A DNA stretch of 64,000 bases from JAGBWK01 sp964544595. GTDB lineage: Bacteria; Bacteroidota; Bacteroidia; Bacteroidales; Muribaculaceae. This document shows, one piece after another, positions 61,012 through 64,000 of the stretch. Under the pieces are notes generated by a model that was not told where the DNA came from, did not search any database, and was given only the letters and a program-made list of their open reading frames with translations. Positions within the stretch are counted from its first letter, which is position 1, and every line of letters starts with the position of its first letter. Location: contig CAZJBM010000011.1 of the NCBI GenBank assembly GCA_964544595.1, forward strand, positions 4,388 to 68,387, in the 5' to 3' direction. The position numbers and the translations under genes are program-made.

Positions 61012-61419
61012 ATGAAAAAGTATCTGCTTTTAGCGGCGTCGGTCATAACGGCGATTGGCGTTCATGCCGAATTCAGCAGATTGGTGTTCCGCACAATTGA
61101 CGGCAACACGCAATCGGTAGGTCTTACCGACCTTAACATCACATTCAGCGAGGGGGAAATGATTGCGACCGGCGACGGCGAATCGGTGAAAATATCACTG
61201 AACTCGTTATCATCAATGGAGTTTGACAATAATCAAGCGAGCGTCAACGAGATTTTGGGAAAAGGGGATGTTACCGGGAGAGTATCGATATTCACTACCG
61301 ACGGAAAGCATATCGGCGACTATGACTCAATGGCAGCGGCGTGCTCTTCGCTCACTGGCGGCATCTATCTCTTGAAAACGGAAAATGGTTTCACATCTAA
61401 AGTAAAGATTAACTTATGA
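61012..61419 (+). CDS. Small secreted protein with sorting-domain-like C-terminus
   Basis: This 135-residue protein has a signal peptide (about residues 1-19, ending VHAE) and a beta-rich N-terminal part. Its C-terminal ~50 residues (GRVSIFTTDGKHIGD, then LTGGIYLLKTENGFTSKVKI) have the pattern of a type IX secretion (Por) sorting domain, though degenerate. The same part could simply be an Ig-like repeat. Its stop overlaps the start of the next gene by 4 bp (ATGA), so the two are translated together. I do not recognise a function. Confidence 0.75.
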   Translation: MKKYLLLAASVITAIGVHAEFSRLVFRTIDGNTQSVGLTDLNITFSEGEMIATGDGESVKISLNSLSSMEFDNNQASVNEILGKGDVTGRVSIFTTDGKHIGDYDSMAAACSSLTGGIYLLKTENGFTSKVKINL

Positions 61420-63338
61420 AACATATTGTAGCGTTTTCAACGGTTATCGCGAGCTTTATCGCGGCGACATCGGCTTATGCTCAGACTCTCAACGTGAATT
61501 GCGGTAACCTGAACTATCATTTCGATTCGGCTAAGACCGGTGAGATGATGTTCAACGGGAGCACAGAGCTTACAATTATTAATAAGGTCTTCAAATTAAG
61601 CGATATTACAAATATCTCCACCACATCGGAGCCGGTTGCCGACAACACTGTAAGCATTGTCTACGGCAGCGGAGCGGCCAACGTGACCGTTGCCGGAAAC
61701 GTTGCGCGCTATGTTGACGTGGCTATAGATGGAGGTCACGTGGTCGTGACGCAAAGCGCCGAAGTATCAGACGACACATGCGGAGAGATAACATACACAT
61801 TGTCGGGAAATTGCGACGACGGCGAGTTTACGCTTAACGGCGCATTCAAAGCGAGCATTGAACTGAACGGCCTGACGCTTACAAATCCCGCAGGCGCGGC
61901 GATTGACATCCAGAACGGGAAGCGGACGGCAGTGCGCGTAAAGGAGAACACAATCAATTCTCTAACGGACGGAACATACGGTAGCCAGAAGGCGGCGTTG
62001 TATTGCAAGGGACATCTTGAGTTTAAGCAAAAAGGCACGCTGAACGTATATGGAAATAAGTCGCACGCGATTTCAGCCAAAGAGTACATTGAATTAAAGA
62101 ATACAAAGATTAATATTTACTCTGCGGTAAAAGATGGCATCAACTGCAACCAGTACTTCCTTATGGAAAGCGGAGAGCTGAACATTAGCGGCACGGGCGA
62201 CGACGGCATCCAGGTATCATACAAGGACGAAATCGATCGCGAGGCAGAGGATACAGCCACTATCACCATCAATGGCGGAACACTCAACATACAAGTGACC
62301 GCCGACGCGGCAAAAGCATTGAAAGCCGACGGCAATTTCGTAATGACCAAGGGCAATATCACGGCAAGCGTTGAAGGGGGCGGTGTATGGGATGCAACCA
62401 AACTCAAAACCAAGGCATCGGCATGCATCGGCGTTGACGGAAATCTCGATATCAGCGGCGGGTCGCTGTCGCTCACCGCTACAGGCGGCGGAGGCAAAGG
62501 CATCAGCATTGACGGCGACTGCAACATATCGGGCGGCACGTTCGATATATCCACCTACGGCGGAATGATGGCTTATGTCAACGGCATAATCAACAATAAC
62601 TATACCGGAAATGCCGACAACATAAAGTCGGACTACAAATCATCGCCCAAAGGCATAAAGGTAGACGGCGACATCGTAATCGACGACGGAGATTTTACTA
62701 TCGAGACCAAGGGTAATGGCGGCGAAGGATTGGAAAGCAAGAAAACGCTGACAATCAATGGCGGTAAAATCGTGATTCGCGCATATGAAGACGGCACAAA
62801 CTCTACAAGCCACACCTACATCAACGGCGGCGAAATCATTGTCACCACCGGAACCGGCGACGCTATCGACTCCAACGGCAATATTTATGTCGCAGGAGGC
62901 CGCATAACCGTAATAGGCGCATCGAGCCGTGAGCAAGGTTTTGACGCTGGCGATAATTATGCCATATATATCACCGGCGGAACAATGCTTGCAGCCGGAG
63001 GTGGCAACTCAGCGCCCTCAAACTCAGCTTCAACTCAGGCATACGTAATCCTCACACAAGCCGTAACCGCAGGATCGACCGTATCGATAAAGGATGGGGA
63101 CACTGTTTTGGCCTCATTTGAGATCCCCGCAAAATATGGAAGCAGCACCGCAAACCGCGCTCCCGGCGGGGGCTGGAATTGGGGATGGGGAGGCTCTGGA
63201 GGCTCGTCGCTACTGATCAGCACCCCTGAGATGGTAAGCGGAAAAACCTATACCATAGTTTCAGGCACTACTTCGACCACATCTACCGCTCGCCTCACCG
63301 GCGGAAGCACCGGCCCAGGAGGAGGCGGTCGACCGTAA
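61416..63338 (+). CDS. Carbohydrate-binding domain protein, DUF4353 (Cthe_2159) type
   Basis: This 640-residue secreted protein has a signal peptide (about residues 1-22) and a short N-terminal module. A long right-handed beta-helix-like region (about 110-520) contains many Gly/Asp/Asn-rich turns (SGTGDDGIQVS, GTLNIQV, VDGDIVIDDGDFTI, NGGEGLESKKTLTINGG). The C-terminus is Gly/Trp-rich (GGGWNWGWGGSGGSS) and ends STGPGGGGRP. DUF4353 proteins bind calcium and acidic polysaccharides such as polygalacturonate in characterised cases. It may display or scaffold glycan binding at the cell surface. It is coupled to the upstream small secreted protein. Confidence 0.88.
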   Translation: MKHIVAFSTVIASFIAATSAYAQTLNVNCGNLNYHFDSAKTGEMMFNGSTELTIINKVFKLSDITNISTTSEPVADNTVSIVYGSGAANVTVAGNVARYVDVAIDGGHVVVTQSAEVSDDTCGEITYTLSGNCDDGEFTLNGAFKASIELNGLTLTNPAGAAIDIQNGKRTAVRVKENTINSLTDGTYGSQKAALYCKGHLEFKQKGTLNVYGNKSHAISAKEYIELKNTKINIYSAVKDGINCNQYFLMESGELNISGTGDDGIQVSYKDEIDREAEDTATITINGGTLNIQVTADAAKALKADGNFVMTKGNITASVEGGGVWDATKLKTKASACIGVDGNLDISGGSLSLTATGGGGKGISIDGDCNISGGTFDISTYGGMMAYVNGIINNNYTGNADNIKSDYKSSPKGIKVDGDIVIDDGDFTIETKGNGGEGLESKKTLTINGGKIVIRAYEDGTNSTSHTYINGGEIIVTTGTGDAIDSNGNIYVAGGRITVIGASSREQGFDAGDNYAIYITGGTMLAAGGGNSAPSNSASTQAYVILTQAVTAGSTVSIKDGDTVLASFEIPAKYGSSTANRAPGGGWNWGWGGSGGSSLLISTPEMVSGKTYTIVSGTTSTTSTARLTGGSTGPGGGGRP

Positions 63339-63360
63339 TAGCTTCGGGAGCACGTCTTTC

Positions 63361-63511
63361 AAGGAAACAGGAAGGGAATTTATCGAGGTGGACTTCACCT
63401 TTACCAGCGAGTAAGCGACTTTGCTTCGTTAATATTAAATCAAGAGGCTGTTAACGGAAATTGTTAACAGCCTCTTGATTTACAGGAGTCGCGAGTGGAA
63501 CTCGACCCCAT
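63361..63511. repeat. Direct repeat copy 1: gene tail, hairpin and degenerate tRNA-Thr end
   Basis: This ~150-bp segment matches 63802-63950. It contains, in order, a 17-codon coding tail (KETGREFIEVDFTFTSE and stop at 63412), a 19-bp hairpin (63437-63455 with 63463-63481) and about 27 bases resembling the 3' end of the tRNA-Thr gene, which then lose similarity. It appears to be a decayed duplicate. Confidence 0.75.
63437..63481. terminator. Strong symmetrical hairpin in repeat copy 1
   Basis: AATCAAGAGGCTGTTAAC and its perfect complement flank a 7-nt loop. A and T at the outer edges allow termination in either direction. Confidence 0.6.
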
Positions 63512-63735
63512 CTTTGTAATGTAAAACAAAGGGAGATGAAACGAAAAGCCCGCCGTTCATCTTCTCAGAATAATAAGCGAGCAATTAATTAAATTTAATT
63601 TCAATGCAAAGAATTATAAAAACAATGTAAAGTTATGAAAACTTTAGCGATTTTCCAAATCATCGCCACAAATGACAGCAAACTTTCTGCGTGGCGTGTG
63701 TAGAGCTTGTAAACGTTGGAAGCTCTATGTTATAA

Positions 63736-63855
63736 AAAACCAAACCGCAGCAACGGTTTGAGGCGGGGGTCAAGGTAAAGGCAGCGATGCGAAGCTATTT
63801 AAAGGAAACAGGGAGGGAATTTATCGAGGTCAACTTCACCTTTACCAACGAGTAA
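63736..63855 (+). pseudogene. C-terminal coding fragment of an unidentified gene
   Basis: About 39 open codons without a start end in YLKETGREFIEVNFTFTNE and a stop at 63853. The last 17 residues match the tail in repeat copy 1 apart from D/N and S/N changes, and most other base differences are silent. I do not recognise the parent family. Confidence 0.5.
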
Positions 63856-63950
63856 GTATCTTCGATTCGATAGTAATTAATCAATAGGCTGTTAAAATTT
63901 CTGTTAACAGCCTATTGATTTACAGGAGCCGCGAGTGGGACTCGAACCCA
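63802..63950. repeat. Direct repeat copy 2: gene tail, hairpin and tRNA-Thr 3' end
   Basis: Counterpart of 63361-63511, 441 bp downstream. It runs into the intact tRNA-Thr gene on the - strand. The hairpin differs from copy 1 by paired (compensatory) changes. Confidence 0.75.
63879..63920. terminator. Symmetrical hairpin next to tRNA-Thr
   Basis: AATCAATAGGCTGTTAA (63879-63895) pairs perfectly with 63904-63920 around an 8-nt loop. It lies 6 bp beyond the tRNA 3' end on the - strand and is the likely tRNA terminator. Confidence 0.65.
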
Positions 63951-63999
63951 CGACCTTTTCGTTACGAATGAAATGCTCTACCGACTGAGCTATTGCGGC
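63927..63999 (-). tRNA. tRNA-Thr, anticodon CGT
   Basis: Read on the - strand from 63999: acceptor GCCGCAA, TA, D arm GCTC-AGTCGGTA-GAGC, anticodon loop TTCGTAA (anticodon CGT, reads ACG), variable AGGTC and T arm GTGGG-TTCGAGT-CCCAC. The 3' acceptor is TCGCGGC with discriminator T. The acceptor has one A-C mismatch, and position 31-39 of the anticodon stem is also A-C. CCA is not encoded. The gene is complete at the edge of the window. Confidence 0.9.
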
Positions 64000-64000
64000 T

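Noticed and set aside
63484..63511. Second tRNA gene upstream of tRNA-Thr
   Set aside because: Only the 3' acceptor and T-arm region is recognisable, with a deletion in the T loop; no anticodon or D arm follows, so it is a remnant only.
1..64000. CRISPR array, prophage, toxin-antitoxin, restriction or other defence system
   Set aside because: No regularly spaced repeats, phage structural genes, integrase, or recognisable defence genes were seen on either strand.

Overview
The window looks like a chromosomal segment of a Bacteroidales bacterium, most likely Muribaculaceae-like. That family placement is an inference; no database search was possible. The evidence is a complete Bacteroidetes Bat (aerotolerance) operon, DUF5686, DUF4290 and DUF4353 proteins, the nusB-yajC-ybbR-coaE order, a TonB receptor with an N-terminal carboxypeptidase-regulatory-like domain, and promoters of the Bacteroidetes type (TTTG, about 20 bp, TAnnTTTG) in place of E. 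coli -35/-10 boxes. Nearly all of it is housekeeping DNA with ordinary gene density. No phage, CRISPR array, defence island or intact insertion sequence is visible.

Layout. 1-11.1 kb: the 3' end of a DUF5686 outer-membrane protein gene, then moxR-DUF58-(BatD-like)-batA-batB-batC-batD-batE on the + strand. 11.3-13.8 kb: a small DNA-binding protein, a DUF2007-Usp protein and an EamA transporter. 13.8-19.4 kb, - strand: coaE, ybbR, yajC, nusB, thiL and a purine nucleoside phosphorylase. 19.5 kb: nrdG. 20.0-26.6 kb, - strand: a tightly packed nine-gene run, read DUF4290, rimM, small acidic protein, OmpA-like, proS, umuD, umuC, HU, membrane-anchored HU. 26.8-28.2 kb: fabG and a TetR regulator. 28.3-32.4 kb, + strand: PBP4-type carboxypeptidase, acidic conserved protein, rsmI and a coiled-coil lipoprotein. 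33.0-43.2 kb, + strand: ftsY-rimO, a structured RNA candidate, Crp/Fnr regulator, BamA/TamA-like barrel, lipid A phosphoethanolamine transferase-like enzyme, nrdD and lpxK. 43.4-46.9 kb, - strand: prs, GH13 enzyme and patatin. 47.0 kb: valS. 50.5-57.8 kb, - strand: rpmH, S9 peptidase, YgiQ, uvrB and a HAD hydrolase. 57.8-63.3 kb, + strand: TonB receptor, DEDDh exonuclease and a coupled pair of secreted proteins. The window ends in a tRNA-Thr(CGT).

Themes: envelope building (Bat complex, BamA-like, LpxK, EptA-like, PBP4, OmpA), deoxynucleotide and purine metabolism under anaerobiosis (nrdD, nrdG, prs, PNP), translation (proS, valS, rimM, rimO, rsmI, rpmH) and DNA repair (uvrB, umuDC).

The most interesting non-routine items are: (1) a ~240-nt structured RNA with its own promoter and terminator at 35.36-35.60 kb; (2) two decayed, oppositely oriented IS5-family remnants at 32.4 and 49.7 kb, which keep complementary ends of a transposase; (3) a duplicated gene-tail/hairpin/tRNA-Thr module at the right end, with compensatory base changes in the hairpin; (4) an HU protein carrying a C-terminal membrane anchor; (5) umuDC embedded in a translation operon; and (6) a recurrent TAnnTTCG variant of the -7 promoter box, sometimes placed so close to the start codon that very short leaders are implied.
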